From Mycobacterium shigaense (GTDB lineage Bacteria > Actinomycetota > Actinomycetes > Mycobacteriales > Mycobacteriaceae): a stretch of 64,000 bases of DNA. Position numbers and translations under genes: made by a program. Shown one piece after another: positions 18,427 through 26,686 of this stretch (position 1 is the stretch's first letter; each line of letters opens with the position of its first letter). The stretch lies in NCBI RefSeq assembly GCF_002356315.1, contig NZ_AP018164.1:3658001-3722000 (forward strand), in the 5' to 3' direction. Below the pieces are notes generated by a model. It ran no database searches, was not told where the DNA came from, and was given only the letters and a program-made list of their open reading frames with translations.

Positions 18427-18437
18427 TGGTAGTACCA
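18427..18437. promoter_or_regulatory. Possible FadR/GntR-type operator upstream of korA
   Basis: TGGTAGTACCA is a perfect dyad of the TGGT-N3-ACCA form bound by many FadR-subfamily GntR regulators. It lies about 80 nt upstream of the korA start, in the 215-bp gap before the MFS gene. A partial half-site (ACTGGT) recurs 16 bp to the right. The motif is short and may be fortuitous. Confidence 0.3.
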
Positions 18438-18560
18438 ATTATGGCACTGGTTTTCGGGTCGGACGGACGTTTCTGGTTGCTTACGCTTACCAATATCTTA
18501 GGCAAAATCCATAGTCAGCGAGCTCCTACTGGCGAGTACGTGACAAAACTGTGGTTTTGA

Positions 18561-19802
18561 TCACGTAGTCGTCGGCGGCTCTCGCGCCGCTCTGTCCGCC
18601 ACCCTCCGATGTCCTGTTTTTCCGGGTGCCGTTTCGGGCATCCCGAGCAAATACAGCACGAAGCCGGCCACGGCCAGGACGCCCAGTGCCAGGAACGCCG
18701 CGTTGTAGCCCGCCGCGACGACGATCGCGCCGGCGACGTAGTTCGACACCGCGGCGCCGGTACCCGTGGCGGCGGTGACCGCTCCCAGGCTGACGTTGAA
18801 TCGGCCGGTCCCGTGCGTGACGTCCTGCACGACGAGGGGAAACAGCGCGCCGAAAATACCCGCCCCCACCCCGTCCAGCAACTGGACGCCGACGAGCCAA
18901 TACGGGTTGCCGGAGAGCGTGTACAGCAGGCCGCGGGCGGCCAGGACCGCGAAGCCGAACAAAAAGATCGGCTTTCGTCCCCAGGAATCGGCCTTGGCTC
19001 CGGCGAGGTAGGCCACCGGCACCATCACCAGTTGCGCGGCGACGATGCACACGGCCATCAGGGCGGTCCCCACATCCTTGTTGTGCAGCGCCAGCAGTTG
19101 GCCGACCAGCGGCAGCATCGCGGCGTTGGCAAAGTGAAACGCGACGACCGCCGCGGCGAAGATCATCAACCTGCGGTTGTGCCACAGCACGCTCAGCCGC
19201 GACGGCGCGAGGTGGGGTTCGCCGGCGGCGTGGTCCATCCCGCGGGCCACGTCGTGGTCAATGGCGTCGCCCGGGATGCGCAGGGTCGCAACCACACTGG
19301 CGGCCGCCATCACCGCCAGCACCCAGAACACCACCACGGGCCCGAAGAAGTAAGCCAGCCCACCGGTGATTGCAGCCGCCGAGGCGTTTCCCGCGTGGTT
19401 GAACGACTCGTTGCGCCCAATCCGTCGTGAGAAGCGCTTGGCCCCGACGATGCCCAGGGTGATCGCGGCCAGTGCGGGCGCGAAGACCGAGCCCGCGATT
19501 CCGGTTAGGGCTTGCAACACCGAGATCGACAGGAATCCGGGGAACACCGGCATGGCCAGCGACCCGGCGGTGATGGTCAACGCGCCGGCGATGATCAGGG
19601 CCCGCTTCGCCGTTGTCCGGTCGACGAGGGCCCCCACCGGCGCCTGGGCCATGATCGCGCCGACCCCGCCGAGGGCCATGACGAAACCGATCGACTCTTG
19701 ATCCCAGCGGTGTGCCAGCAGCAGATAGATCGACAGGTACGGGCCCAGCCCGTCGCGCACGTCGGCAAGCAGGAAGTTCAGTAGATCCAGGCCGCGCGCC
19801 AA
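18561..19802 (-). CDS. MFS transporter (Rv2456c-like)
   Basis: A 413-residue membrane protein with about 12 hydrophobic helices in two halves, split by a hydrophilic central loop (about 185-205, PGDAIDHDVARGMDHAAGE). MFS-type turn motifs are present between helices 2 and 3 (GALVDRTTAKRA) and in the second half (AGAKADSWGRKPIFL). Proton-driven small-molecule efflux is the likely role, but the substrate is unknown. It lies 62 bp downstream of clpX in the same orientation. Confidence 0.85.
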   Translation of the reverse strand: MARGLDLLNFLLADVRDGLGPYLSIYLLLAHRWDQESIGFVMALGGVGAIMAQAPVGALVDRTTAKRALIIAGALTITAGSLAMPVFPGFLSISVLQALTGIAGSVFAPALAAITLGIVGAKRFSRRIGRNESFNHAGNASAAAITGGLAYFFGPVVVFWVLAVMAAASVVATLRIPGDAIDHDVARGMDHAAGEPHLAPSRLSVLWHNRRLMIFAAAVVAFHFANAAMLPLVGQLLALHNKDVGTALMAVCIVAAQLVMVPVAYLAGAKADSWGRKPIFLFGFAVLAARGLLYTLSGNPYWLVGVQLLDGVGAGIFGALFPLVVQDVTHGTGRFNVSLGAVTAATGTGAAVSNYVAGAIVVAAGYNAAFLALGVLAVAGFVLYLLGMPETAPGKTGHRRVADRAAREPPTTT

Positions 19803-19864
19803 GCGCGCAGGGACGGCATCGATGCTGTCAGTGCGCGTGCTCGACTGCCCGGGTCGCTAGGGGA

Positions 19865-21145
19865 TTAGGCGCTCTTGTCGCGACGCTCGGTGCGCGACGG
19901 CTTGCGCGGCACGATCGTCGGCAACACGTTGTCCTGCACGGTCTCCTTGGTCACGACCACCTTGGCGACATCGTCGCGGCTCGGGATGTCGTACATCACC
20001 GGCAGCAGGACCTCTTCCATGATGGCGCGCAGACCGCGGGCGCCGGTGCCCCGGTGGATGGCCTGATCGGCGATCGCTTCCAGGGCGTCGTCGGTGAACT
20101 CCAACTCCACGCCGTCCATTTCGAACAGCCGGGTGTACTGCTTCACCAGCGCGTTCTTCGGCTCGGACAAGATCTTGACCAACGACTCCATGTCGAGGTT
20201 GGTGACGGAGGCGACAACCGGCAAACGACCGATGAACTCGGGGATCAGACCGAACTTGATCAGGTCCTCGGGCATGACTTCGGCGAAGTGGTCGGTGGTG
20301 TCGATCTCGGCCTTGGAGCGGACTTCCGCGCCGAAGCCCAGCCCGCGCTTGCCAACGCGCTCGTAGATGATCTTCTCCAGGCCGGCGAACGCCCCCGCCA
20401 CGATGAACAACACGTTGGTGGTATCGATCTGGATGAACTCCTGGTGCGGGTGCTTGCGGCCGCCCTGCGGGGGCACCGATGCCTGGGTGCCCTCGAGGAT
20501 CTTCAGCAGGGCCTGCTGCACGCCCTCGCCTGAGACGTCGCGTGTTATCGACGGGTTCTCGCTCTTGCGGGCGATCTTGTCGACCTCGTCGATGTAGATG
20601 ATGCCGGTCTCGGCGCGCTTGACGTCGTAGTCGGCGGCCTGGATCAGCTTGAGCAGGATGTTCTCGACGTCCTCACCGACGTAACCGGCCTCGGTCAATG
20701 CGGTGGCGTCGGCGATGGCGAACGGCACGTTGAGCATCTTGGCCAGCGTCTGGGCCAGGTAGGTCTTGCCGCAACCGGTGGGGCCGAGCATCAGAATGTT
20801 GGACTTGGTCAGCTCGACCGGCTCGCACCGGGAGTCGCGCCCCTTCTCGCCGGCCTGAATCCGCTTGTAGTGGTTGTAGACGGCGACGGCCAGCGTCCGC
20901 TTGGCGCTGTCCTGCCCGATCACATACCCCTCGAGGAACTCCCGGATCTCAGCGGGCTTGGGCAGTTCGTCGAGCTTGACGTCGTCGGCGTCGGCGAGCT
21001 CCTCTTCGATGATCTCGTTGCAGAGGTCGATGCACTCATCGCAGATGTAGACACCCGGGCCCGCAATAAGTTTCTTGACTTGCTTTTGGCTCTTCCCGCA
21101 GAACGAGCACTTCAGCAGATCACCGCCGTCTCCTATGCGCGCCAT
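19865..21145 (-). CDS. clpX: ATP-dependent Clp protease, ATPase subunit ClpX
   Basis: AAA+ unfoldase that feeds substrates to ClpP1P2. The 426-residue protein has the N-terminal zinc-binding domain (Cys13, Cys16, Cys35, Cys38), Walker A GPTGCGKT, Walker B IIYIDEVDKI, the pore loop AGYVGEDV and the RGTGARGLR sensor-2 segment. It has a roughly 410-bp gap in front, so it probably has its own promoter, apart from the clpP1-clpP2 operon. Confidence 0.97.
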   Translation of the reverse strand: MARIGDGGDLLKCSFCGKSQKQVKKLIAGPGVYICDECIDLCNEIIEEELADADDVKLDELPKPAEIREFLEGYVIGQDSAKRTLAVAVYNHYKRIQAGEKGRDSRCEPVELTKSNILMLGPTGCGKTYLAQTLAKMLNVPFAIADATALTEAGYVGEDVENILLKLIQAADYDVKRAETGIIYIDEVDKIARKSENPSITRDVSGEGVQQALLKILEGTQASVPPQGGRKHPHQEFIQIDTTNVLFIVAGAFAGLEKIIYERVGKRGLGFGAEVRSKAEIDTTDHFAEVMPEDLIKFGLIPEFIGRLPVVASVTNLDMESLVKILSEPKNALVKQYTRLFEMDGVELEFTDDALEAIADQAIHRGTGARGLRAIMEEVLLPVMYDIPSRDDVAKVVVTKETVQDNVLPTIVPRKPSRTERRDKSA

Positions 21146-21555
21146 GGTGCCTCAGTGCCTACTTCCCTGTCCGCCGTACGCCTTTACGTGTCGCATGTAT
21201 TCCACCGACGCTACCCGCTGGATCGTTCCCGCCGCGACCGTTAGGGCCGAATCGCGTCGGTGGTATTCATGCCTGTCCGAAAACATATCGCCCGACAACC
21301 CCCCGCAGCGGCTGAGACGCGCTTTCCGTGTCTTTGGCGTGTCGCGCCTGTAACCTCACCGAGCTACCCACGCCGTGCGGCACGGTTGCCAAGCCACCAC
21401 CCTACAGTGGCTTGGGCGGGATCGGCCGCAGGAATTTCCTGGACCGATCGGCGAGTTTGCTGACGAATGCCTCGGCGGCCGCGGGCCCGCGAGCGTAGCC
21501 GTGCTGCGATTTTCGGCCCGGATTTCCGCGGTGTGCTTACGCTCGCGGCAAACGG
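21146..21555. other. Intergenic region between clpP2 and clpX
   Basis: No protein-like frame was seen. The region contains the clpX leader and, about 140 nt past the clpP2 stop, a strong inverted repeat that may end clpP1P2 transcripts. Confidence 0.5.
21389..21415 (-). terminator. Hairpin between clpP2 and clpX
   Basis: Perfect 9-bp arms CCAAGCCAC and GTGGCTTGG with a 9-nt loop. There is no U-tract, as is often true in mycobacteria, so it is either a weak terminator or a processing/stability element in the clpP2 3' region. Confidence 0.45.
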
Positions 21556-22191
21556 CTAAGCGGTCTGCGCGGACAGCTTCCGGTACTCGAGGACGGTGTC
21601 GATGATCCCGTAGTCCTTGGCCTCTTCGGCGGTCAGGATCTTGTCGCGGTCCGTGTCCTTGCGAATGACCGCGGCGTCTTTGTTGGTGTGCCGGGCCAGC
21701 GTGGTCTCCATCAAAGTGCGCATCCGCTCGATCTCGGCGGCCTGGATCTCCAGGTCGGAGAATTGGCCCTGGATCACACCCTGCAGCGACGGCTGGTGGA
21801 TCAGCACCCGCGCGTTCGGCAGCGCCATCCGCTTACCCGGCGTCCCGGCAGCGAGCAGCACGGCCGCCGCCGAGGCGGCCTGGCCCAGGCACACGGTCTG
21901 GATGTCGGCCCGCACGTATTGCATGGTGTCGTAGATTGCCATCAACGAGGTGAATCCGCCGCCGGGCGAGTTGATGTACATGGTGATGTCGCGGTCCGGG
22001 TCCAGCGACTCGAGCACCAGCAGCTGAGCCATGATGTCGTTCGCCGAGGCGTCGTCGACCTGCACGCCGAGGAAGATGATGCGCTCCTCGAACAGCTTGT
22101 TGTACGGGTTGGACTCCTTGACGCCGAAGCTGGAGTGTTCGATGAACGACGGGAGGATGTAGCGCGCCTGAGGTTGGGTTTCGGGGTTCAT
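21556..22191 (-). CDS. clpP2: ATP-dependent Clp protease proteolytic subunit ClpP2
   Basis: Second peptidase ring of the hetero-tetradecameric mycobacterial ClpP1P2. The 211-residue protein has catalytic Ser107 (GQAASAAA), His132 (LIHQPS) and Asp near 183 (DTDRDK). Homology begins at MNPETQPQARY, whose ATGA overlaps the clpP1 stop; frames open upstream of this are not used. Co-translation with clpP1 fits the obligate hetero-oligomer. Confidence 0.96.
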   Translation of the reverse strand: MNPETQPQARYILPSFIEHSSFGVKESNPYNKLFEERIIFLGVQVDDASANDIMAQLLVLESLDPDRDITMYINSPGGGFTSLMAIYDTMQYVRADIQTVCLGQAASAAAVLLAAGTPGKRMALPNARVLIHQPSLQGVIQGQFSDLEIQAAEIERMRTLMETTLARHTNKDAAVIRKDTDRDKILTAEEAKDYGIIDTVLEYRKLSAQTA

Positions 22192-22787
22192 CGTGCTTCT
22201 CCATTGGTGATGTGGGCGGCGCGGGTGATGATGTGGTCGACGAAGCCGTACTCCAGGGCCTCCTGGGCGGTGAACCAGCGGTCGCGGTCCGAGTCGGCTT
22301 CGATGCGCTCGATCGACTGGCCGGTGAACTCCGCGTTGAGCCGGAACATCTCCTTCTTGATGACGTGGAACTGCTCGGCCTGGATGGCGATGTCGGCCGC
22401 GCTGCCCGTCACCCCGCCCAACGGCTGGTGCATGAGGATCCGGGCATGCGGCAGCGCGTAGCGCTTGCCCTTGGTGCCCGCCGCCAGCAGGAACTCGCCC
22501 ATCGAGGCGGCCATGCCCATCGCGTAGGTGGCGATGTCGCACGGTGCCAGCACCATCGTGTCGTAGATCGCCATCCCGGCGCTGATCGATCCGCCCGGGG
22601 AGTTGATGTAGAGGTTGATGTCCTTGTCGCCGTCCTCGGCGGCGAGCAGCAGAATCTGCGCGCACAACCGGTTGGCGACCTCGTCATTCACCTCCGAACC
22701 CAGGAAGATGATGCGCTCGGAGAGCAAGCGCTCATAGACCGAGTCCGTGAGGTTCAGCCCCACCGAGTTCGAACGCATGTCAGTCAC
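22188..22787 (-). CDS. clpP1: ATP-dependent Clp protease proteolytic subunit ClpP1
   Basis: First peptidase ring of ClpP1P2. The 199-residue protein has catalytic Ser95 (GMAASMGEF) and His120 (LMHQPLGG). Start: GTG giving MTDMRSNS, matching the N terminus of the M. tuberculosis protein; an ATG three codons later is possible, and a longer in-frame extension is unlikely. It leads the clpP1-clpP2 operon, with a ClgR-type box 95 bp upstream. Confidence 0.95.
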   Translation of the reverse strand: MTDMRSNSVGLNLTDSVYERLLSERIIFLGSEVNDEVANRLCAQILLLAAEDGDKDINLYINSPGGSISAGMAIYDTMVLAPCDIATYAMGMAASMGEFLLAAGTKGKRYALPHARILMHQPLGGVTGSAADIAIQAEQFHVIKKEMFRLNAEFTGQSIERIEADSDRDRWFTAQEALEYGFVDHIITRAAHITNGEAR

Positions 22788-22881
22788 GACCGGGTTACCT
22801 GCTTTCTCAAATCTGTTTGAACCGACACTAACCAACCGGGCCCGCCGTTTCGCGCCCACGCACCCCCGAAACGGGCACGTT

Positions 22882-22892
22882 CGCTCACAGCG
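22882..22892. promoter_or_regulatory. ClgR box upstream of clpP1
   Basis: CGCTCACAGCG fits the core CGCYNANRGCG bound by the actinobacterial Clp-gene activator ClgR, which is known to induce clpP1P2 in mycobacteria and corynebacteria. It is in the short gap between tig and clpP1, about 95 bp before the clpP1 start, a normal activator position. Confidence 0.6.
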
Positions 22893-22904
22893 TCAAGTTC
22901 CCCG

Positions 22905-24317
22905 TCACTTCTCGGCGTCGGCGTCGGCGGATTGGACATCGGACTCGCCGTCGTCCGCGGCGCCTTCGTCGTCGGTCTCCGCCTCGTCGGCTTTGCCGCG
23001 CTGCGGGAAGAATTCGGTGGTGTCGATGACGTTTCCGGCGGTGTCCTTGACGGTCGCCGCCGCGACCACCGCGCCGATGGCCAGCCCGCGGCGCACGTCG
23101 GCGAACATGGCCGGCAACTGGTTGTTCTCCTGCAGATAGCCGAACAGCTGCTGCGGCTCGAGACCGTACTGCTGCGAGGTCGCGACCAGCCGCTCGGTCA
23201 GGTCCTCCTGGCCGACCTGGACCTCGAGGTCGTCGGCCAGCGCGTCCAGCAGCAGTTGCCGACGGACGTCACCCTCCGCGGCGGCTCGGGTCTCGGCCTC
23301 GAAGTCCTCGCGCGACTTGCCTTGGCCGGCAAGCACTTCTTCCAGCTTGGCGTCGTCATGGTTGAGGCCGTGCAGCGCGCCGTGCAGGGCGCTGTCGTAC
23401 TGTGCCTGGACGATGGCCTCCGGGACCGGCACCTCGACCTGTTCGAGCAACGCCTCCAGCGCGGCTTCGCGGATCTGCTCAGCCTGCTGGGCCCGCTTGA
23501 ACTGGCCGACCCGCTCGCGCAGGTCGCTGCGCAACTCGTCAATGGTGTCGAATTCGCTTGCCAATTGCGCGAATTCGTCATCGGGCTCGGGAAGTTCGCG
23601 GTGCTTGATCGACTTGACGGTGACCGTCGCCTGCGCGTCCTTGCCCGCGTGCTCGCCGGCGGCCAGCTTCGCGGTGAACTCCTTGGATTCGTCCACGGAC
23701 AGCCCGACGAGCGCGTCATCCAGACCGTCGATCAGCCGGCCCGACCCGACCTCGTGCGACAGGCCTTCGGCGGAGGCGTTGGGCACCGGCTCGCCGTCGA
23801 CGGTGGCGGACAGGTCGATCGAGACGAAGTCGCCCTCGGCCACTGGGCGGTCCACGTCGCTCAGGCTGCCGAACCGGGAGCGCAGCGCCTGCAGCTCGGA
23901 CTCGACGTCCTCGTCGGTGACCTCGACCGGCTCCACCGACACCTGCAGCGCGCTCAGGTCGGGAAGGTCGATCTTGGGACGGACGTCGACCTCGGCGGTG
24001 AACGCCAATTCCTCGCCGTACTCCTTCTTGGTCACCTCGATCTCGGGTCGGCCAATCGGCTGGACCGCGGACTCGGCGACGGCCTGGCCGTACCGGGCGG
24101 GCAGTGCCTCGTTGACGACCTGGTCGAGCAGCGCTTCGCGGCCGAACCGGGCCTCCAGCAACTTCACCGGCGCCTTACCGGGCCGGAAGCCGGGCAGCCG
24201 GACCTGCTGGGCCAGCTCCTTGTAGGCCCGCTGAAAATCAGGTTCGAGTTCGGTGAACGGCACCTCCACGTTGATGCGCACCCGGGTGGGGCTCAACTGC
24301 TCGACGCTGCTCTTCAC
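22905..24317 (-). CDS. tig: Trigger factor
   Basis: Ribosome-bound chaperone and peptidyl-prolyl isomerase for nascent chains. The 470-residue protein has the ribosome-binding signature GFRPGKAP (43-50), an FKBP-like PPIase domain (about 160-245) and a helical C-terminal chaperone domain. An acidic tail follows (about 445-468, DEAETDDEGAADDGESD). Leftward, upstream of clpP1P2, the common tig-clp arrangement. Confidence 0.96.
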   Translation of the reverse strand: MKSSVEQLSPTRVRINVEVPFTELEPDFQRAYKELAQQVRLPGFRPGKAPVKLLEARFGREALLDQVVNEALPARYGQAVAESAVQPIGRPEIEVTKKEYGEELAFTAEVDVRPKIDLPDLSALQVSVEPVEVTDEDVESELQALRSRFGSLSDVDRPVAEGDFVSIDLSATVDGEPVPNASAEGLSHEVGSGRLIDGLDDALVGLSVDESKEFTAKLAAGEHAGKDAQATVTVKSIKHRELPEPDDEFAQLASEFDTIDELRSDLRERVGQFKRAQQAEQIREAALEALLEQVEVPVPEAIVQAQYDSALHGALHGLNHDDAKLEEVLAGQGKSREDFEAETRAAAEGDVRRQLLLDALADDLEVQVGQEDLTERLVATSQQYGLEPQQLFGYLQENNQLPAMFADVRRGLAIGAVVAAATVKDTAGNVIDTTEFFPQRGKADEAETDDEGAADDGESDVQSADADAEK

Positions 24318-24380
24318 GGGTGTACTCCTTGGTGGTCGTTCTTGACGATCTGCGGCCAGGTGCCGGCCGGGTTGCGGCGC

Positions 24381-24457
24381 TGGTCGGGGTGACAGGATTT
24401 GAACCTGCGGCCTTCCGCTCCCAAAGCGGATGCGCTACCAAGCTGCGCTACACCCCG
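24381..24457 (-). tRNA. tRNA-Pro (anticodon TGG)
   Basis: Read leftward it folds as a cloverleaf: acceptor CGGGGTG pairing with CACCCCG, anticodon loop CTTTGGGAG with anticodon TGG, T-arm GCAGGTTCAAATCCTGT. The 3' CCA is encoded. It lies 64 bp upstream of the tig start on the same strand. Confidence 0.95.
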
Positions 24458-24613
24458 CACTGACCTCGCGATCCTACGGCTTTTGCTCACCTGGTCGGCC
24501 ACCGGCTTGGCTGGAACCTCGCCGGACCGCACAGACCTCACGATGCGGCAACAGATTCGTGTCGATTAGATTTGATCTTCGTCGCCAGATACAGTCTCGC
24601 TCGACTAATACAT

Positions 24614-24684
24614 GCGGGCGTAGCTCAATGGTAGAGCCCTAGTCTTCCAAACTAGCTACGCGGGTTCGATTCCCGTCGCCCGCT
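24614..24684 (+). tRNA. tRNA-Gly (anticodon TCC)
   Basis: Acceptor GCGGGCG pairs with CGCCCGC, anticodon loop GTCTTCCAA gives TCC, T-arm CGGGTTCGATTCCCG. CCA is not encoded. It lies 30 bp before lipP in the same orientation. Confidence 0.95.
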
Positions 24685-24714
24685 CGGGCTGAGTAGTGCT
24701 CGAAGAGAGGCGCC

Positions 24715-25905
24715 ATGAGCGATCCGAAAGCGGACGTGGCGATCCATGGCTCGTGCACGCCGGGGTTTGCCGGGGTGCGCGACGCATTCGAGCGCAATTT
24801 CACCCGCGGGCTGGAGTGCGGCGCGGCCGTCGCGGCCTGGGTGAACGGCGACCTGGTCGTTAACCTCTGGGGCGGCTGGGCCGACGAGGCACACACCCGG
24901 CCCTGGCGGCAGGACACCCTGACCACGGTGTTGTCCGGCACCAAGGGCCTGTCGGCCACCTGCATGCACCAGCTGGCCGATCGCGGTGCAGTGGACCTGC
25001 AGGCGCCGGTGCGCCACTACTGGCCCGAATTCGGCAACGCGGGCAAACACGACATCACATTGGCGATGGTGATGGGTCACCGTTCCGGCGTCATCGGGCC
25101 GCGTACCCCGATGAGCTGGCAGCAGGTCACCGATTGGGACTTCGTCTGCGACCAACTGGTCGCCGCGGAACCGTGGTGGGAGCCCGGCACCGCGCAGGGC
25201 TATCACATGACGACCTTCGGCTTCATCCTCGGCGAGGTCTTTCGCCGTGTCACCGGGCGGACGATCGGCCACTACCTGCGGACCGAGATCGCCGAACCCC
25301 TCGGCGCCGATGTGCATATTGGCCTGTCCGCCGCCGATCAGCTCCGTTGCGCCCAGCGGGTGAACAAGCCGCACATGCGCGACCTGCTGATCCACATCCC
25401 CAGCGAGCCGACCAGCCTTTCCGACCATCCGAAGGCCGGCCTGGCGGTCTCCATGGGATTCGCCCCGGACGACGAGGTCAGCTCCTACGACCTGGACCTG
25501 TGGCGCCGGCTCGAGTTCCCCGGCACCAACGGGCAGGTGTCCGCGCTGGGATTGGCCACCTTCTACAACGCGCTCGCTCAGGAGAAGCTGCTCAGCCCCA
25601 AACACATGGACCTGGTCCGGGAATGCCAGGGCGGCCTGGAAACCGACCTGGTGCTCGGGCCCCGGGTGGCCGACCACGGCTGGGGCCTGGGATACATGCT
25701 CAACCAGCGTCGAGTCAACGGACCCAACCCGCGGATCTTCGGTCACGGCGGCCTCGGCGGGTCCTTCGGCTTCGTCGACCTGGAACACCGGATCGGCTAC
25801 GCCTACGTGTCGAACCACTTCGATGCCACCAAGGCCAACGCCGACCCGCGCAGCCTGGCACTCAGCAACGAGATCTACGCCGCGCTGGGTGTCGCCGTCG
25901 ACTAG
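24715..25905 (+). CDS. lipP: Serine hydrolase/esterase LipP (beta-lactamase fold)
   Basis: A 396-residue class C beta-lactamase-type esterase; such mycobacterial Lip proteins hydrolyse short-chain esters rather than beta-lactams. Visible motifs: nucleophile motif Ser74-Gly-Thr-Lys77 (LSGTKGLS), a Tyr-containing motif in QGYHMTTFGFILGEV (about 162), and a C-terminal HGGLGG replacing the KTG triad. There is no signal peptide, so it is probably cytosolic. The GAGAGGCGCC just before the ATG provides a Shine-Dalgarno. Natural substrate unknown. Confidence 0.9.
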   Translation: MSDPKADVAIHGSCTPGFAGVRDAFERNFTRGLECGAAVAAWVNGDLVVNLWGGWADEAHTRPWRQDTLTTVLSGTKGLSATCMHQLADRGAVDLQAPVRHYWPEFGNAGKHDITLAMVMGHRSGVIGPRTPMSWQQVTDWDFVCDQLVAAEPWWEPGTAQGYHMTTFGFILGEVFRRVTGRTIGHYLRTEIAEPLGADVHIGLSAADQLRCAQRVNKPHMRDLLIHIPSEPTSLSDHPKAGLAVSMGFAPDDEVSSYDLDLWRRLEFPGTNGQVSALGLATFYNALAQEKLLSPKHMDLVRECQGGLETDLVLGPRVADHGWGLGYMLNQRRVNGPNPRIFGHGGLGGSFGFVDLEHRIGYAYVSNHFDATKANADPRSLALSNEIYAALGVAVD

Positions 25906-25959
25906 CGCCGGTTTCGGCGAAAACGCGCCGGCGCGCTGTTCTGCAGCGGCGTGATGGAA

Positions 25960-26235
25960 TCAGTGCGGTACGACGATGGGTGGCGGGGGTGGCGGCGGCT
26001 GCTCCCAAGGTCGGGGCGCCTCGGGATCGCCCATACGCAGGTCATGGCAGCTGGCCCAGTCCCAGTTGCTGCCCCAGGACGGGTCCCAATACTCGCCCGG
26101 GCACCAAAGCGGGAAGGGTCCGGATAGCGCTCGAGCGTCCGAGGCGACACCAACGCCGGCCACACCCAACAAGGCGGATCCGGCGAGAATCGTTGCAGCA
26201 AGGCCTGGAATAGCTTTCACGAGCCACTTCCTCAT
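25960..26235 (-). CDS. Small secreted WCPG-motif protein, copy 1
   Basis: About 91 residues: signal peptide (RKWLVKAIPGLAATILAG...GVGVASDARA), then GPFPLWCPGEYWDPSWG, NWDWASCHD and a Pro-rich tail (PPPPPPPIVVPH). The WCPG...WDP...NWDW..CHD pattern recurs in many small exported mycobacterial proteins of unknown function; the two cysteines probably pair after export. It is a tandem paralogue of the next gene. An internal GTG five codons in, with AGGAAG in front and aligned to the start of the paralogue, is a good alternative start. Confidence 0.7.
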   Translation of the reverse strand: MRKWLVKAIPGLAATILAGSALLGVAGVGVASDARALSGPFPLWCPGEYWDPSWGSNWDWASCHDLRMGDPEAPRPWEQPPPPPPPIVVPH

Positions 26236-26321
26236 CCATCCGACCGGGAAACTATAAGCGTCCAGACGCCGAAATGCGCCCCGCATTCGCGAGGCGCCTT
26301 TCGGTCGATCGGTTCAATGGA

Positions 26322-26597
26322 TCAGGGGTGCCACCCGGGAGGCGGCGGCGGCCCCCAGCCGGGAGGCGGCGGTCCGCCATGGCCCCAGCCCGGAGGCGGC
26401 GGCGGTCCGCCACGCCAGTCGTGGCAGCTGTTCCAGTCCCAGTTGTTCCCCCAGCCCGGGTCCCAGAGCTCCCCCGGGCACCACTGCGGGAAAGGTCCCG
26501 GCTGCGCTTGGACGTCGGCTGCGACGCCCACCCCCGCCAGGCCCAACAGCGCGGCCCCGGCGAAAAACGTTGCGGCAAAACGCGGAATGTCGTTCAC
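26322..26597 (-). CDS. Small secreted WCPG-motif protein, copy 2
   Basis: 91 residues from a GTG start: signal peptide (IPRFAATFFAGAALLGLAGVG...VQA), GPFPQWCPGELWDPGWG, NWDWNSCHDW and a tail of GGPPPPPGWG-type repeats. Closely related to the gene 86 bp downstream; both begin GGCTCGTGAA and share the mature-domain pattern. This copy has a Gly/Pro/Trp repeat tail where the other has a plain proline run. Function unknown; export and a disulfide are inferred. Confidence 0.7.
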   Translation of the reverse strand: MNDIPRFAATFFAGAALLGLAGVGVAADVQAQPGPFPQWCPGELWDPGWGNNWDWNSCHDWRGGPPPPPGWGHGGPPPPGWGPPPPPGWHP

Positions 26598-26686
26598 GAG
26601 CCGGTTCTTACCCGGGGCGGCAGAAAGGTAAACTGTAGACGCCAGCGTTTCTTGCTGTCAGTTTCCTGTCAATCCGGGCGGGCGGT

